Part shown: positions 11,970-22,659 of the stretch, piece after piece
Position numbering within the stretch: the first letter of the stretch is position 1
Layout: each line of letters starts with the position of its first letter
NCBI GenBank assembly: GCA_002077045.2
Contig: KZ111163.1
Coordinates: 185,880-249,879 of the forward strand
Direction of reading: 5' to 3'
Length of the DNA: 64,000 nucleotides
Source of the DNA: Rachicladosporium sp. CCFEE 5018
Taxonomy: Eukaryota; Ascomycota; Dothideomycetes; Cladosporiales; Cladosporiaceae
Translations under genes and position numbers: made by a program
Notes under the pieces: generated by a model
Databases searched by the model: none
Seen by the model: the letters and a program-made list of their open reading frames with translations, nothing else
What the model was told of the DNA's origin: nothing

Positions 11970-14684
11970 TCACCCCTGCACCCTCGCCTCCCCAGCAACA
12001 GCGTGACACAACTCCACCCTCACCCCAGCACCACTCAACACATCAATCCACATCCTCTGCGTATCGCTCAGCCTATCATTCTCGCTCTTGACTTCTGCAA
12101 ACATCACCTCGCCCTCACAGCCCTCGCTTCCGCCATCCTCTTCCTTCACCTTGCGAGGTCTCCAGAGAAACAGATCTGGCACGCCGCCGCCGCGCTGCGC
12201 GTACTCTTGCGCCATGACTTTCATCACCGTGGCCAGCGCTGCAGGAGGGAAGGATGCACAGATTTCAGCGAGATCGGAGGGCTCGTACGTCCAGTCTAAC
12301 CCGACTATACACGTCTTCTTCTCGCCGTGCTCGGCGTAGCACTTCTCTAGTATCCTCCCCGCGTCTCCATTGCTCAGCTCGTTGAGCCGTGCGTTGATCT
12401 CGGAGATGCGGCTGGGATAAAAAGCATCTGTATGCAGGTCTAAGGGACAGGTCTGGTACGCTGTCTGGAAGACATTGGGTATGTAGAGGTACAAGATGTC
12501 GTGGAAGAGGTGCGCAAAGAGGGTTCGCAGGAGGCGGCCTTCGGAGTGGTAGCCTTTGTAGCCGAGGGCGCGGTAGTGGGAGAGGCACATTAATTCGACG
12601 GAGCATTCGCCGACCAAGGAGGGGGCGGAAGATTTTCGTCTCAGGATGGGAGGTTTCGTGTCGTCTATGAGCTCATCTTCGGGTTTCTCGGGTTTCTCGA
12701 GTCCCCGGTGCGAGTGCTCGAAAGCTGGGTCGAGCCAGATTGTTTTGGTGTTGCGGTTCGGCATGGGCTTTGCATTGGGTGTGGCGTTCTGTCCACTGTT
12801 CTGGCGTGATAGAGAAGGCGGTCGTACAATCTGGACGCCAGTGAACGTCCTCTCTAGTGGCTTCGTGAGTCGCACATGTCCAAAGTCGTGTTGAGCCCTC
12901 TTTGGCACCTTGAGTGACTTCTCAAGCTTCACTGTCCGCTTCTGCAAGTCGTGGTGGTGGATGAGATGGGACAGCTGGTCTTCTAGCCCGATCTCGCATG
13001 TCCGCAATGCGACTCGCTTCCAATGCTTCTTCTTTGCCTCCACGTCTTTACAGTCTGTAGGCGAGGGCAGGTGTAGGTACATGTAGTGTTCCTCCAACAG
13101 AGCTTTGCGCTGGTACCAATCACCACGTCTCGCAGCATGGAACAGCTTCTGGTTGAGAAGCTCGACTAGGACTTCATGCTCGCGGGCATGGTGCTTGAAC
13201 TTGCCAAGAACATACGCGCCCTTATGGATGATGCGAGTATACACCCAAGCAGGCGACAGTCGACGCAAGTAAGCACCTTCACCCGTGGAGTAGATACTGT
13301 CTTCCTTGTGTTGCTCTTCTGCGAGCAGAACCTTCCATCGTGGATAAACTTGCTCGAAGATCTCGAGTACGGTCTGCAATGTGTCGTTCGTGGGCGTGCC
13401 ACTGAACTCAAGGATGTTGTCAACTCTGAACTGCGTACGCACAGAGGCTTCGAACTCCAGGAGCAGCGCGCGAGACGGGAAGATGTTCGCACTTCGACTC
13501 ACGATGTAGGTAGGGAAGTTCCATCGAGCGATGCGAGCGAGGATGATGGTGGTGAGAGACTTCTCAGTCCACTCTGTGCTGCGGTAGAAGACAAGATGCA
13601 CCCGCTCGAATAGCTTCAAAGTAGGCAAGGAGAGCCTTATGCAAGGCCCGGTCTCTGCCATGATCTTGTCAACGAAGTGCTTGTCTCGATTCTCTCGCTT
13701 TCTCACTCTCCGCTCTCGCACCTCGTCGTCAATCTCCGAGCCTGCGGACACCGCCGACTCGTCCGTATCAGATCGCCTGAGACTTGCAAAGCCGAGACCA
13801 GTCTGCTTGCCACTTGCTCTTCGCAGAGCACGCAGCAGCTCTTTCTTGTTCTTTCCCTGCACCTTAGCATCCTTCGCGATCGCCTTGAGCTCGTCCAAAA
13901 GCAGCAGCGAGCTTGCCTCCTCAAGATCTTTAATGCAATCCTCCGACCTATCCGCAAAACAAAATCGGTCCCGCAACGATGCATCCTCCGGCGCCTCCAA
14001 CTCGCCAGGGTTATCTTGCACCTGTGACGACGCACTCGGCAGATCATACGCGACCTGCAAATCCAGCACCGCCTGCGGCAGATCTGCAATATCGCTATGA
14101 TACCCCAGCCGACTCACGCGATGCCAGCTCGACGTCTTCCGCAGGAATAGCCGCACATACAAGTATTGCGCCTCATAGCTTAAGCCGCGCCACTTGGTGA
14201 AGACATCGTGCTCGGCCTCATCGAAGAGATGGCTCTCCTCGTCCAGAACCGTCTCGAGCGCCAGGTTGAACGCATCGACATAGATCGAGCTTTTGCCGCG
14301 CTCCCATTTCCTCTGATCAAGCCTTCCATCTATATCAAGCTCTCCAGCAGCTCGTGAAGCTTCGTACGCTTCGATAGCTTCCTGATCCGTCTGTATGGGC
14401 GGTAATGCGGTCTCGATATCCGTCTGTCGAGCTTTGGGTGCTTCACCATCATACACTACTTCCTCTCCATCATCGTCTGAGTCGGGTACAGCTTCTCTCC
14501 TTACCTTCTGCGGCGATACTGTCTTCTTCACAAAGCCCGAGAGTCCTCTTTTTTGCCGCTTGGGCGAAGGCGTCGCGAAGTCTTCCTCCGCTTCATCGTA
14601 CTTCGTTGATCTGGGATGAGGGATCTTCTTGCTGGATCCGAGCATCGCATTGTGCTTCGATGGACTGCTGGCTTGCAATGCCAT
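11970..14684 (-). CDS. FAN1: FAN1-type structure-specific nuclease (VRR-NUC)
   Basis: FAN1 is a 5' flap endo/exonuclease acting in interstrand-crosslink repair. The C-terminus has the PD-(D/E)xK core: GLDWTYEPSDLAE, then VPDLFLWRP, then FAEVKSENDRLSDTQ, matching VRR-NUC. A SAP-like segment (LDELKAIAKDAKVQGKNKKE) lies about one third in, after a basic low-complexity N-terminus. The middle is the helical TPR-like region. I start at ATG 14684 (904 residues). The frame runs 35 codons further upstream, but the second copy has a stop in that stretch, so the upstream part is not conserved coding. Single exon, divergent from the FAS1-domain gene. The 5' third (from 13571) is repeated at 44917-46030. 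Confidence 0.93.
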   Translation of the reverse strand: MALQASSPSKHNAMLGSSKKIPHPRSTKYDEAEEDFATPSPKRQKRGLSGFVKKTVSPQKVRREAVPDSDDDGEEVVYDGEAPKARQTDIETALPPIQTDQEAIEAYEASRAAGELDIDGRLDQRKWERGKSSIYVDAFNLALETVLDEESHLFDEAEHDVFTKWRGLSYEAQYLYVRLFLRKTSSWHRVSRLGYHSDIADLPQAVLDLQVAYDLPSASSQVQDNPGELEAPEDASLRDRFCFADRSEDCIKDLEEASSLLLLDELKAIAKDAKVQGKNKKELLRALRRASGKQTGLGFASLRRSDTDESAVSAGSEIDDEVRERRVRKRENRDKHFVDKIMAETGPCIRLSLPTLKLFERVHLVFYRSTEWTEKSLTTIILARIARWNFPTYIVSRSANIFPSRALLLEFEASVRTQFRVDNILEFSGTPTNDTLQTVLEIFEQVYPRWKVLLAEEQHKEDSIYSTGEGAYLRRLSPAWVYTRIIHKGAYVLGKFKHHAREHEVLVELLNQKLFHAARRGDWYQRKALLEEHYMYLHLPSPTDCKDVEAKKKHWKRVALRTCEIGLEDQLSHLIHHHDLQKRTVKLEKSLKVPKRAQHDFGHVRLTKPLERTFTGVQIVRPPSLSRQNSGQNATPNAKPMPNRNTKTIWLDPAFEHSHRGLEKPEKPEDELIDDTKPPILRRKSSAPSLVGECSVELMCLSHYRALGYKGYHSEGRLLRTLFAHLFHDILYLYIPNVFQTAYQTCPLDLHTDAFYPSRISEINARLNELSNGDAGRILEKCYAEHGEKKTCIVGLDWTYEPSDLAEICASFPPAALATVMKVMAQEYAQRGGGVPDLFLWRPRKVKEEDGGSEGCEGEVMFAEVKSENDRLSDTQRMWIDVLSGAGVRVELCHAVAGEARVQG

Positions 14685-14865
14685 GTCCTGGCCTCGTCGT
14701 CGCCACTCACGCGCCTGCAGCTTGGAGGAGGTCAAAGTCCAACGCGGTTGGACGCGCTGACACGTGCCCATGACATCGTAGGCATTCACTTCAGGTAGAC
14801 CAAAGCAGCTATTCTTAATACCCTAAGCTGAGCGTCCCCGTCTCTCATTCATCGTGATACCAGCC

Positions 14866-15489
14866 ATGCGCCTACACCACACTCTCCTCCCCTTCTCGCT
14901 CATCCTCAGCGCCTCCGCCCAGCTTCTCGTCCTCTCCAACCCAAAGCCCCCCACCATGGCCCAACCGAACCAACAACCCCTCGAAGCCCTCGCAGACAGC
15001 GCGCCAGCACCCCAATCATCATCGTCGTCCATCCTCTCGGACGTCTTGCCATCTCAGAAGCGAATCAATATCTTCGCCGGCTTCACGCGGGACGTATCAT
15101 CAGTCTTATCTAGACTAGAGTCCACCTCAGAAAACACCACACTCCTAGCGCCGCTGAACACAGTCCTTTCGTCCCTCCCGCGCAAACCCTGGGAATCCCC
15201 CGCCGATTACGACAAACTTGGCGCAAACGCCTACTCTGGCTCCGAGGGCTCCGAACGCGCGGCAGAGAACCTGAAGCGCTTCACGGAAGCCCATGTAGTT
15301 TGTGAGCGGCCTTGGGAAGAGGGAAAGAAGGTCAAGACGCTTGGGGGTGGAGAGGTGTGGTGGGAGACGCACGGGAAGGAGGGGGAAAGGAGAATCATGC
15401 CTGGGAAGGTGGAGGTTGAGGGGGTTGTGGGAAAGGCGGGGAATGGGGAGGTTTGGATGTTGAGGGGGGTTGTAGACTTTAGGCAATAA
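14866..15489 (+). CDS. secreted FAS1 (fasciclin-like) domain protein, copy A
   Basis: The ATG at 14866 begins a signal peptide (MRLHHTLLPFSLILSASAQ). A frame extension to 14854 starts with GTG and is rejected. The mature part has RINIFAGFTRDVSSVLSRLE followed by NTTLLAPLNTVLSSLPRKPW. The latter is the FAS1 H1-like motif (T-x-hydrophobic-x-A-P-x-N) seen in fungal fasciclin-domain proteins. These are usually extracellular or vacuolar adhesion or folding modules; the precise role is unknown. It is short (207 residues) with one FAS1 unit and no GPI-type hydrophobic tail. It is divergent from FAN1, with under 200 bases between the starts. Copy B at 46249-46869 is very similar, though the spacer upstream of it differs. 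Confidence 0.8.
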   Translation: MRLHHTLLPFSLILSASAQLLVLSNPKPPTMAQPNQQPLEALADSAPAPQSSSSSILSDVLPSQKRINIFAGFTRDVSSVLSRLESTSENTTLLAPLNTVLSSLPRKPWESPADYDKLGANAYSGSEGSERAAENLKRFTEAHVVCERPWEEGKKVKTLGGGEVWWETHGKEGERRIMPGKVEVEGVVGKAGNGEVWMLRGVVDFRQ

Positions 15490-15566
15490 GTTGCAAAGGG
15501 TGGGGTGTTTGGTATGCGAAGGGAAGGGGCTGGGATGTTTTGATGCGATATGATGGGGTTGGGTAT

Positions 15567-16058
15567 CTACGACTTGCTCCGCTTTCTCTGCTCGGCTTCG
15601 TCTGCTTTCCGCGAATGTAGTTCTTGATCCATCCGCCAGTCATCCGACATGTACGCTCTTCCGGGGATCTGAAAGTCCAGCGCCGTTGGATCAACCTGCG
15701 GGCGATCTGCCAAGCTGACGTACTCGCGCTTGTGACGACGGCGAGTGCATGGCACAGCCGATGTTGGTGCCGACTGATCCGGAGTGTGCGGGAGAGTCGG
15801 CAATGGTGCAATAGTCGAAGGCCAGAGTGGCGGCTGCGAGGTACGATTGCGTGAGAAATTCATCTGTGTGGTCGTCAATCTAGGGACACACCACCATCCA
15901 CATTGGGCTGAATCTGTGGTTCGATGATACTTCTCCGTCTCTGGAGAGGCGAAGATGGCGCCTGGGATGTATCGGCCATGCGGGCCGTGGGTGGTGCGGT
16001 CGATGTAAGTGGGTATGGGCTTGGTGTTTGACCTCTCGGGCTGCGTCTTGGATTGCAT
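15567..16058 (-). CDS. unknown protein, copy A, with internal deletion
   Basis: I do not recognise this protein. From ATG 16058, which sits directly behind an acceptor-like ATCCCAG, the frame gives 163 residues. It has YIDRTTHGPHGRYIPGAIFA near the start and ends with VDPTALDFQIPGRAYMSDDW and a basic tail. A donor-like GAGGTAAGA at about 16208 suggests an upstream exon or a 5' UTR intron. In the first 120 codons the copies differ mostly at third positions or conservatively in this frame, which supports coding. Relative to copy B, 277 bases are missing near 15880, joining the two conserved halves in one frame. Copy A may therefore encode a shortened protein. Confidence 0.5.
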   Translation of the reverse strand: MQSKTQPERSNTKPIPTYIDRTTHGPHGRYIPGAIFASPETEKYHRTTDSAQCGWWCVPRLTTTQMNFSRNRTSQPPLWPSTIAPLPTLPHTPDQSAPTSAVPCTRRRHKREYVSLADRPQVDPTALDFQIPGRAYMSDDWRMDQELHSRKADEAEQRKRSKS

Positions 16059-16208
16059 CTGGGATCTTGGAACGTTGAGGAGATGGGAAAGGGATGAGAT
16101 GTCAATGAGGAGACAGATAAGATGAAGAGAGAGCTCATATGCAAGTGAGCAGACGCTCTTGTGGTGTATGTTTGCTTCAGACAAGCAAGTGCAGACAATG
16201 GGTCTTAC

Positions 16209-16737
16209 CTCGTAGTCAACGCAAGCTTCGTAACGGCAGACTGCCCACCAGACTTTGCGGTTTTCTGGTACCGTTATGAATGACTAGGTCTTACTCACAC
16301 TTGCACATCAGTGATCCTATTGAATTCTCAAGGGAGACTGGAGTCGTTGCCCGTAGCATAACCTGGTAGATCTTCCTACTGAAACTCGGTGAGACCATGA
16401 GCATCCCTTGTAGTCCCCGGTAGCTATTGTGACTTCACATTTGCTTAGCCAATGATCCAGTATGTCAGCCGTAGCAGCGTGTCTCGATATTGCCTGTGCC
16501 TGTGATGTGTGATTGCTTGTGTCTGCATCTGACAGGCGAAGTCCAAAGTCGTCGTGCACAGACCACTCTTGCCGCTTCCTCAGCCCAAATCGTGTTCAAG
16601 GACGCGCAGCAAGGCACAATAGTCGAAGAGTACGCTATTGTCGTTGTCGCGTATACAACATATACGATCGCTCTTCAAGCTCTATTCCGGTCTACACCGA
16701 ACCATCCTCGACAGCTCGTGACAGGCCAGTGTGCAGG
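16209..16737. other. divergent spacer upstream of the RSC4-like gene, copy A
   Basis: The right half (about 16530-16737) resembles copy B at 48170-48380. The left half is clearly more diverged. It may include an upstream exon of the unknown minus-strand gene (bases 16209-16290 read as a short protein-like stretch with a donor at its end), but an in-frame stop lies just before it. No RNA gene is seen. Confidence 0.4.
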
Positions 16738-19098
16738 ATGGAGTCGAGAAAGCGCAAAGCATCGAACGCGACGCCGAATGACGGCGCGACCAAGAGGATC
16801 CGGCTCGTAGTGAGTTCACCCTCCCTGTCCTCTTGACAAGTCGCCCACTGGTCCAGCGTGCAGCATCACCAGCGCACATGCGTATCTGCAACATGCTGCA
16901 AGGTCATGGACATGCACAGGCGACGACGGCGGTGTTGAGAGAGTGGGTTGGTGGTGGTCGAGGTGGACGAAGAAGAGGAAGAGCAAGTGTCGAAGCACCC
17001 ATGCGGGAACGACCTTGACGACATCTCCGTCCCTCCAATCTCGACCGATCACCGAACCTTGCTCCCAGCACCGCTACCACCACCGCATTGCACCTGCAAG
17101 GCCGCCTGCAACAGAGCAAAACATCTAACATGCCACTCTGCAGAACTCCAAGCATACCACAGCGTCTCCCGCACCATCGAGCGACACTGCTGCAATCCAG
17201 CAGATTGGACAACAGCTAGTCAATCAGATCAAGCGGTCGAATGACAAGACGTACGTGCCGTTATCTCGACCGTATGTTCATGCAGGACAAAGACTAACAA
17301 CATCCTCCAGCACCGGTCACCCAATCTCCACCCTCTTCCTCACTCTCCCCTCCCGCAAAGACCTGCCAGACTACTACACCTTCACCCGTCTCCCCATAGC
17401 AATCGACACGATCGAGCGCAAACTCGCCTCAAATGCCTACAGCACTGTCACCGAGGTTGAATCAGACTTTAAGCGCATGGTCCAGAATGCCAAAGACTAC
17501 AACGAACAGGCTAGTCGCGCCTTCTCGGATGCCGAGAAGATCCGCAAGCTGGTGTTCAACTACATGAAGATACACAACCCGGCTTACCGAGAGGTGGAAG
17601 GGTATGTGAGCTTTCCTACCCCATTGCCTGGCAAGGATGCCGAGGGTGGGGCGCAGGCGAATGGAGCGAGGAGTGAGACGCCGGCAAAGAGAGGCAAGGC
17701 TTCTGCAACGCCAGCTGTGGAAGAGAGTAAGCCTGCCGCTTCTGCGTCTGCTGAAGTCGAGGAGAATCAGAGCGGGCTGGACTTCGCTGGCAAGACGTTC
17801 CAGCAGGCGCAGCAGATGATCATAGATGAGTTGTTGTCGTACACAGACGATGAGTAAGTCTGCCTGCATGCTAGCTGAGAGGCAAGTCCACTGACCATCT
17901 CAACAGAGGCTTGGAGATCTACACGCCCTTCGCGATGCTGCCTTCGCGGAAGCTGGAAGATTATTACAAATTCATCAAGTACCCTGTTTCGCTGAAGGGC
18001 GTAGCGAAGAGGATCAGAGGCCAGCATGGTCGCAATGACCCGACTGGTATCACCGATTTCAAGTCTTGGGACAAGTTTGGCGAGGAAATGGCCTTCATCT
18101 GGAAGAACGCGAGGGATTACAACGAGGATGGCAGTGAGATGTATCTGCTCGCCAACGACTTCGAGGAGCACTTCAATGAGCTGCTTGAGGACGTTCGATC
18201 GAAAGTCGATGAGCCATCGCAACCCAAGCTGAAGCTCGGTGGACCGAAGCCGAAGGTGACGCTCAGTCTGTCTGGCAACAAGCCGCCACCTGCGCCCGGT
18301 GCAGTCTCGGTTGACAGCGAAGCGCTCGCACGCCAGCGGCAGATGGTCTCAGCTGGCGCGAATGGCTATGCGACGCAGCAGCGCCCACAGTACGGCGTGA
18401 ACGGCACCAGCCATTCGAACTCACACGTCCCAACGCTGGACCCAAGTCGATCACACACAGCCGGCAGCCATCGCTCGCCCGAGCCTGTGAAGCTCGAAAG
18501 TCGACCTTCGCAGTCGCCAGCTCTGAACGCTGTGCTCCCGAGTCTTACGAATGGCACAATGCCACCGCCCTCTTTCCGACCAAACAGCAGCAGTCCTCAT
18601 CCATCGCAACTACCGACAAGCTACCACTACACTGCGCCAACCTTTCTGCCACCTACGCCAGTACGCACATACCCTCTAGAGAACGCACTCATACCTCTCA
18701 TAACCCTTAAGACGCACCCTCACCTCAAACTCCCCTCGCCTTTTCACCTCGAGATCTCACCTCATCCGACACTGGCCACGCAATCTCGCACACTCACACT
18801 CATGCACACGCACTACTTCCTGCAGATCTCACCTACTATCTCTCGCCGGCTGAGCAGTGGAACGCCATACAAATGCTTCGTGACCGTTAACGGTACGCGG
18901 CTCACGCAACGGGACACTGTGGTCGAGAGTGGCGAGGTTGGGCAGGGCATTGGAGGCTTGAGGAGACACGTGTATGAGGGGAGTCTTGCTCAGGGCGTTA
19001 ATAGGGTGGAGGTTGAGGTTGCCGCGGCGAGAGGTGAGGGCAAGGAGGGTTTGGATGTGGAGCGGTTTGTTGGGTTTGTGAATTTGATGAGGGCTTGA
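16738..19098 (+). CDS. RSC4: tandem-bromodomain RSC4-like chromatin-remodelling subunit, copy A
   Basis: Rsc4 reads acetylated histone tails for the RSC (SWI/SNF-type) remodeller. Model: exon 1 16738-16809 (MESRKRKASNATPNDG...), exon 17144-17250, exon 17311-17853, exon 17907-19098, with introns GTACGT..CCAG (branch ACTAAC) and GTAAGT..ACAG. Phases match at each join. Bromodomain 1 spans TGHPISTLFLTLPSRKD to KDYNEQASRAFSDAEKIRKL. Bromodomain 2 spans GLEIYTPFAMLPSRKLEDYY to ARDYNEDGSEMYLLANDFEE; both have the conserved Tyr/Asn acetyl-lysine pocket. The C-terminal third has a beta-rich domain conserved in fungal Rsc4-like proteins. The 334-base first intron may hide an acidic exon near 16935-17030 (VEVDEEEEEQ), since the copy differences there are synonymous in that frame. 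Confidence 0.88.
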
Positions 19099-19385
19099 TT
19101 GGGAGGATTGTCGTGAGGGACGCGACGAACATGGCGGATCAGGGCAGTTGTGCAACGAGTAATGAAGGGTACCACTTGTACGGTAGACGAGAGCTGTCAC
19201 CTTGGAACATGATCTGTGTTCTTGGCAAACCGTCCTTCATCACGTGTCTTGTTGTTCCCTTCACGCCACGTGGCGCAACACAGCAAAGCCACTCTGACGT
19301 CGCCTCTGACATTCACAAACAACCTTGAACAACACTTGATATCGCGATTCGGACGACTCATCCTGCACCGCAATCCAGCCTACCC

Positions 19386-20735
19386 ATGGCATCCACCCTC
19401 CAATCTCATCTCCAATCCCTCACCTCAACCCTCACGCAAACTACCACCCTAATCACACGGCTGCAAGCCCTCTCTTTCCAACCCGGCTCCGAATCCCTCT
19501 CCGAAAACCCGACTTCAGTCCGACTAGAGCTCGCGCAAGATATCCACGACTCCCTGGCACAGCTAGACGAAGACCTTGAGCTCCTCCGTCTCGAACTCGA
19601 GGACCTGACTGACAGTCACGGCACCGGTAGCGCGGGGTTTAGTGGTCTTGCTGGACGGACGAGAAGCGGGAGTGTCAGACGAGGGAGTAAAGCAGGGGAA
19701 ATCGAGAGGTTGCAAGCAAGTGTGCTTAAGCTTGGCGAGGATTTGAAGAGTGCGAGGGCGGGCTTCAGAAGAGCGCAGATTGTCGCGAAGAAGAACGCGG
19801 AGGCTGCGAAGGTGCAGGAGCGAGAGTTGGTCTTTGCTGAGCTGAGGAAGGAAACAGCTGCAAGAGACTCGAGTGGTGCTTCAACACCACGTGAAAGCCT
19901 GTTTGCGCATCGCAGTAAAGGCAAAGCTGGGAGGAGTGGACAGCAGGTTAGGAGTGGAGACGACTTGCTGGTTACTACGAGTTCGGATCTAACGACTAGT
20001 CTCCGACGCACGCACGCGCTGCTCGAGACTGAGGTGGGAAGGAGCCACTTCGCGACCGAAACTCTCGAACAAAGCACCGCCGCCCTCGCAGAGCTAGGCG
20101 ACAAGTACACCGACCTTGGCTCCGTGCTAGGCAAGAGTCGCGAGCTGCTAAGCACGCTCGTCAGGAGCCAGAAGAGCGATACGTGGTATTTGGAAACTGC
20201 CTTCTATTTGCTCTGCGCCACCCTAGTCTGGCTGATCTTCAGACGACTGCTCTACGGCCCATTTATCAGGTTGCCGTTGTTCTTCTACCGCGTTGGCATC
20301 TTCCTGCTCAACTGGGTGGTGTTCAAACCGATATTGTTGTTCTGTACGGTCACAGGCATCATCACGACAACACCCTACAACCCAACCTCCTCATCTCTGG
20401 CGTACCAAAGCACCACGACCCGCCGCCCCTTGATCATCCAGCCAAGCGCCACGGAAGGCGTGCGCCAGTTCATCCCAGGCATGGCAGATAAGCTGAAAAG
20501 TGTGGGTGTGCCGGCTGGCGCGGGTGGAGGCGGCGCGAAGCGGGATAAGAGCGGTGATTTGAGTGGGAAGGTTAGTGAGGAGATTGGGAAGATGGCTGCT
20601 GGGGAGAAAGAGGAGGTGAAGAGGGGCGATGGAACGGTGTTGAGGGAGCGGAGGGAGGATGAGAAGCCGAATCCGCGGAAGAAGGGTTTTGTTGATGAAA
20701 GTTCGGAGGAGGGGAAGGTCAGAGACGAATTATAG
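19386..20735 (+). CDS. SEC20: Sec20-type ER t-SNARE, copy A
   Basis: Sec20 is a SNARE for Golgi-to-ER retrograde vesicles, acting with Tip20, Ufe1 and Use1. The 449-residue product has N-terminal coiled-coil heptads (about 1-150). The Sec20 SNARE region DLTTSLRRTHALLETEVGRS follows at about 201-262, then a membrane anchor at about 268-285 (TAFYLLCATLVWLIF) and a second hydrophobic stretch at about 300-327. It ends KVRDEL, a variant of the HDEL retrieval signal known at the C-terminus of yeast Sec20. The lumenal part is lysine- and glycine-rich. Single exon. Copy B (51031-52401) is seven residues longer, keeps the RDEL end, and differs mostly in the cytosolic part. Confidence 0.88.
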   Translation: MASTLQSHLQSLTSTLTQTTTLITRLQALSFQPGSESLSENPTSVRLELAQDIHDSLAQLDEDLELLRLELEDLTDSHGTGSAGFSGLAGRTRSGSVRRGSKAGEIERLQASVLKLGEDLKSARAGFRRAQIVAKKNAEAAKVQERELVFAELRKETAARDSSGASTPRESLFAHRSKGKAGRSGQQVRSGDDLLVTTSSDLTTSLRRTHALLETEVGRSHFATETLEQSTAALAELGDKYTDLGSVLGKSRELLSTLVRSQKSDTWYLETAFYLLCATLVWLIFRRLLYGPFIRLPLFFYRVGIFLLNWVVFKPILLFCTVTGIITTTPYNPTSSSLAYQSTTTRRPLIIQPSATEGVRQFIPGMADKLKSVGVPAGAGGGGAKRDKSGDLSGKVSEEIGKMAAGEKEEVKRGDGTVLRERREDEKPNPRKKGFVDESSEEGKVRDEL

Positions 20736-21178
20736 ACAGTCGAGAGTAGAGATTGTCTTTGCCACTCCATTTTCAAAACTACATGTATCCGTCCAGCGCC
20801 GATCTTGCCTCCGACATGTGCATCCCTTGCCATTTCGAGCACATATCAATCTCCAAAGTCGTCAAACTCGCAGAACAACTCTCAGCTTTCTTCCCAGCAC
20901 CTCTCTAGGTCACTTTCCAGCGGCCATTGCAATAACTTTGAGCGCCATCTTCCTGTGAGCGATCGCGATGACTTCACTTGGCTCTGCGCTGCGGTCCACT
21001 GGAGCTCAGAGTGAGCCTCCGTCTGCGTCGGCGGCTGTGCGTACTTTGTGGGTACATGCATCGAAGCCCCGTGTCTCAGATACTGTGCGTATCGATCGTG
21101 CAGCGCTATGCTCACATTGACCCTCGGATCTGCGCGACTTGGTCGTCGTTTGGTAGTGCATCATTCTCTCTGCCCTTC
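20736..21178. other. SEC20-PTC7 spacer, copy A version
   Basis: This is a convergent spacer. I find no similarity by eye to the equivalent spacer in copy B (52402-52835), although both flanking genes match closely and similarity resumes right at the PTC7 stop. No gene is recognised. Confidence 0.6.
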
Positions 21179-22396
21179 TCAGCCAGCGCCCTCCTTCCTC
21201 CTCTCCACAATCCCTGCTACAACACTAATGTCATCCCTCTTCCCGCCCTCAATTGCCAACCCCTCCTCAACACCCTTCTCCATATACGGACTCTCAGCAA
21301 AAGCGTCCTCAGCAATCTTCCTAGCCTCCAGCACGATCTCCCTAGCCGCGAACTTCATGCTGCCCGCCACTGCTTCGCCTGCATGCTCCGTAGACCACTT
21401 CTCACGTGCCTCGAGCAATATGCGCGCGATCTCGTGGTCCCAGAGGTTGTCTGTTACGCCGTCGCTCATGGCTAGCACGATGTCCCCTTCTTCCACCTCC
21501 ACCTTATCCAGGACGGCGTTGATTTCCGGTGTGTCGGGGGAGTTCGTGCCGAGTTGTCTCGGACAGTCGAAAAAATGATATTGCTCCTCTGTTCTGAAGA
21601 TTATGTTCTCCTCTATGCTCTTGCTGGGCCGTACGACCATGACTTTGCAATCACCCAGCTGCGTTACCCAGAGTACAGCTTTGCCCTCACTCTCCGCAGC
21701 TCCATCAAGCAGAGCGGAGCTCACAGTCGTAGTACCCAGCCATGCATTCGGTTCAGACAGCGCCTCCTTCGTCTTCTCAAACGCCCTGCTCAGCGCGCCG
21801 ACCACCCCATCTCCCTGCTCCTCTTTCTCCTCCCCTCTCACCATCCCCTCCACCTCCCCCGCCCAGAAATGCCCCACCAACCTGCTCCACAGTCCAGCAC
21901 AGCCCCGGTCCTTCAACCCCCACGCGCCAACGCCATCATTCACACACAGGAACCTCTCCCCCGCAAACAGCGCATCATCGCCATTCGTCACGCCCAGTAT
22001 CGGTACACCGTTCACGCGGTCGTGGCTGCGGTTGTGCGTGGAGAGGGGGTCGCTGAAGGAGCCGGAGGGCGGCGAGAAGAAGGGAGGCGGAAATGGGCGA
22101 GGGGGCCGTTTGGGCCAGGCTGCGTAGCCGGTGCGGAAGATGTAGGGGGCCTTCTTGTCGTTTCGCGACGTAGGATCGTGGAGGACTGTCGGAGTGTCTG
22201 AGCTGGGCTCGCTGATCGGGGTTGAGAGGCCGGATTGCGGATTTCGAGAGCGCGAGGACTGGCCGTGAGGGTCGCGGAGGCGGAGAGAGGTGGTGTGGAA
22301 GAGTCGTACGCGCAGAGGTCGTTGGAGGGTAGGCGGTCTGAGAGGGTAAGCCTGGCAGCTTCGCACTGCTATCGATCCGGGAATGCGAGCTGGCAT
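21179..22396 (-). CDS. PTC7: PTC7/azr1-type mitochondrial PP2C protein phosphatase, copy A
   Basis: This is a metal-dependent serine/threonine phosphatase. The yeast homologue Ptc7 acts in mitochondria, for example on the coenzyme Q enzyme Coq7. The arginine-rich, acid-poor N-terminus (MPARIPGSIAVRSCQAY...) fits a mitochondrial presequence. PP2C motifs: GVTNGDDALF, FLCVNDGVGAW (metal-binding Asp), LWVTQLGDCKVMVVR, LAMSDGVTDNLWDHE and GGKRDDISVV with the last metal Asp. The product has 405 residues in a single exon. A glutamate/glycine-rich loop after WAGEVEGM is variable and seven residues longer in copy B. The WD40 gene lies upstream on the same strand. Confidence 0.9.
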   Translation of the reverse strand: MPARIPGSIAVRSCQAYPLRPPTLQRPLRVRLFHTTSLRLRDPHGQSSRSRNPQSGLSTPISEPSSDTPTVLHDPTSRNDKKAPYIFRTGYAAWPKRPPRPFPPPFFSPPSGSFSDPLSTHNRSHDRVNGVPILGVTNGDDALFAGERFLCVNDGVGAWGLKDRGCAGLWSRLVGHFWAGEVEGMVRGEEKEEQGDGVVGALSRAFEKTKEALSEPNAWLGTTTVSSALLDGAAESEGKAVLWVTQLGDCKVMVVRPSKSIEENIIFRTEEQYHFFDCPRQLGTNSPDTPEINAVLDKVEVEEGDIVLAMSDGVTDNLWDHEIARILLEAREKWSTEHAGEAVAGSMKFAAREIVLEARKIAEDAFAESPYMEKGVEEGLAIEGGKRDDISVVAGIVERRKEGAG

Positions 22397-22659
22397 GCTG
22401 CCGTGAGCGCGAGAAGCTCACGCCGCTGTGGCGGCGACGGCATGTCCGGTGAGCGATGGCATCGGAAGCGCAAAGGCAGGGACAAGTAAGCGATAACAAT
22501 CAATCATAGTGCTTGAGATGTCGGTGAGGTACTAGAGCTCGACGTCCGGATATAAGACCATTGATGTGGAGCCGAGGCGTTGAGCGAAAACGCCACAAAG
22601 ATATGAGCGACTATGTGAAGCGGTTCCGATGTACGATCGCGACAGTGCTATACAATTAT

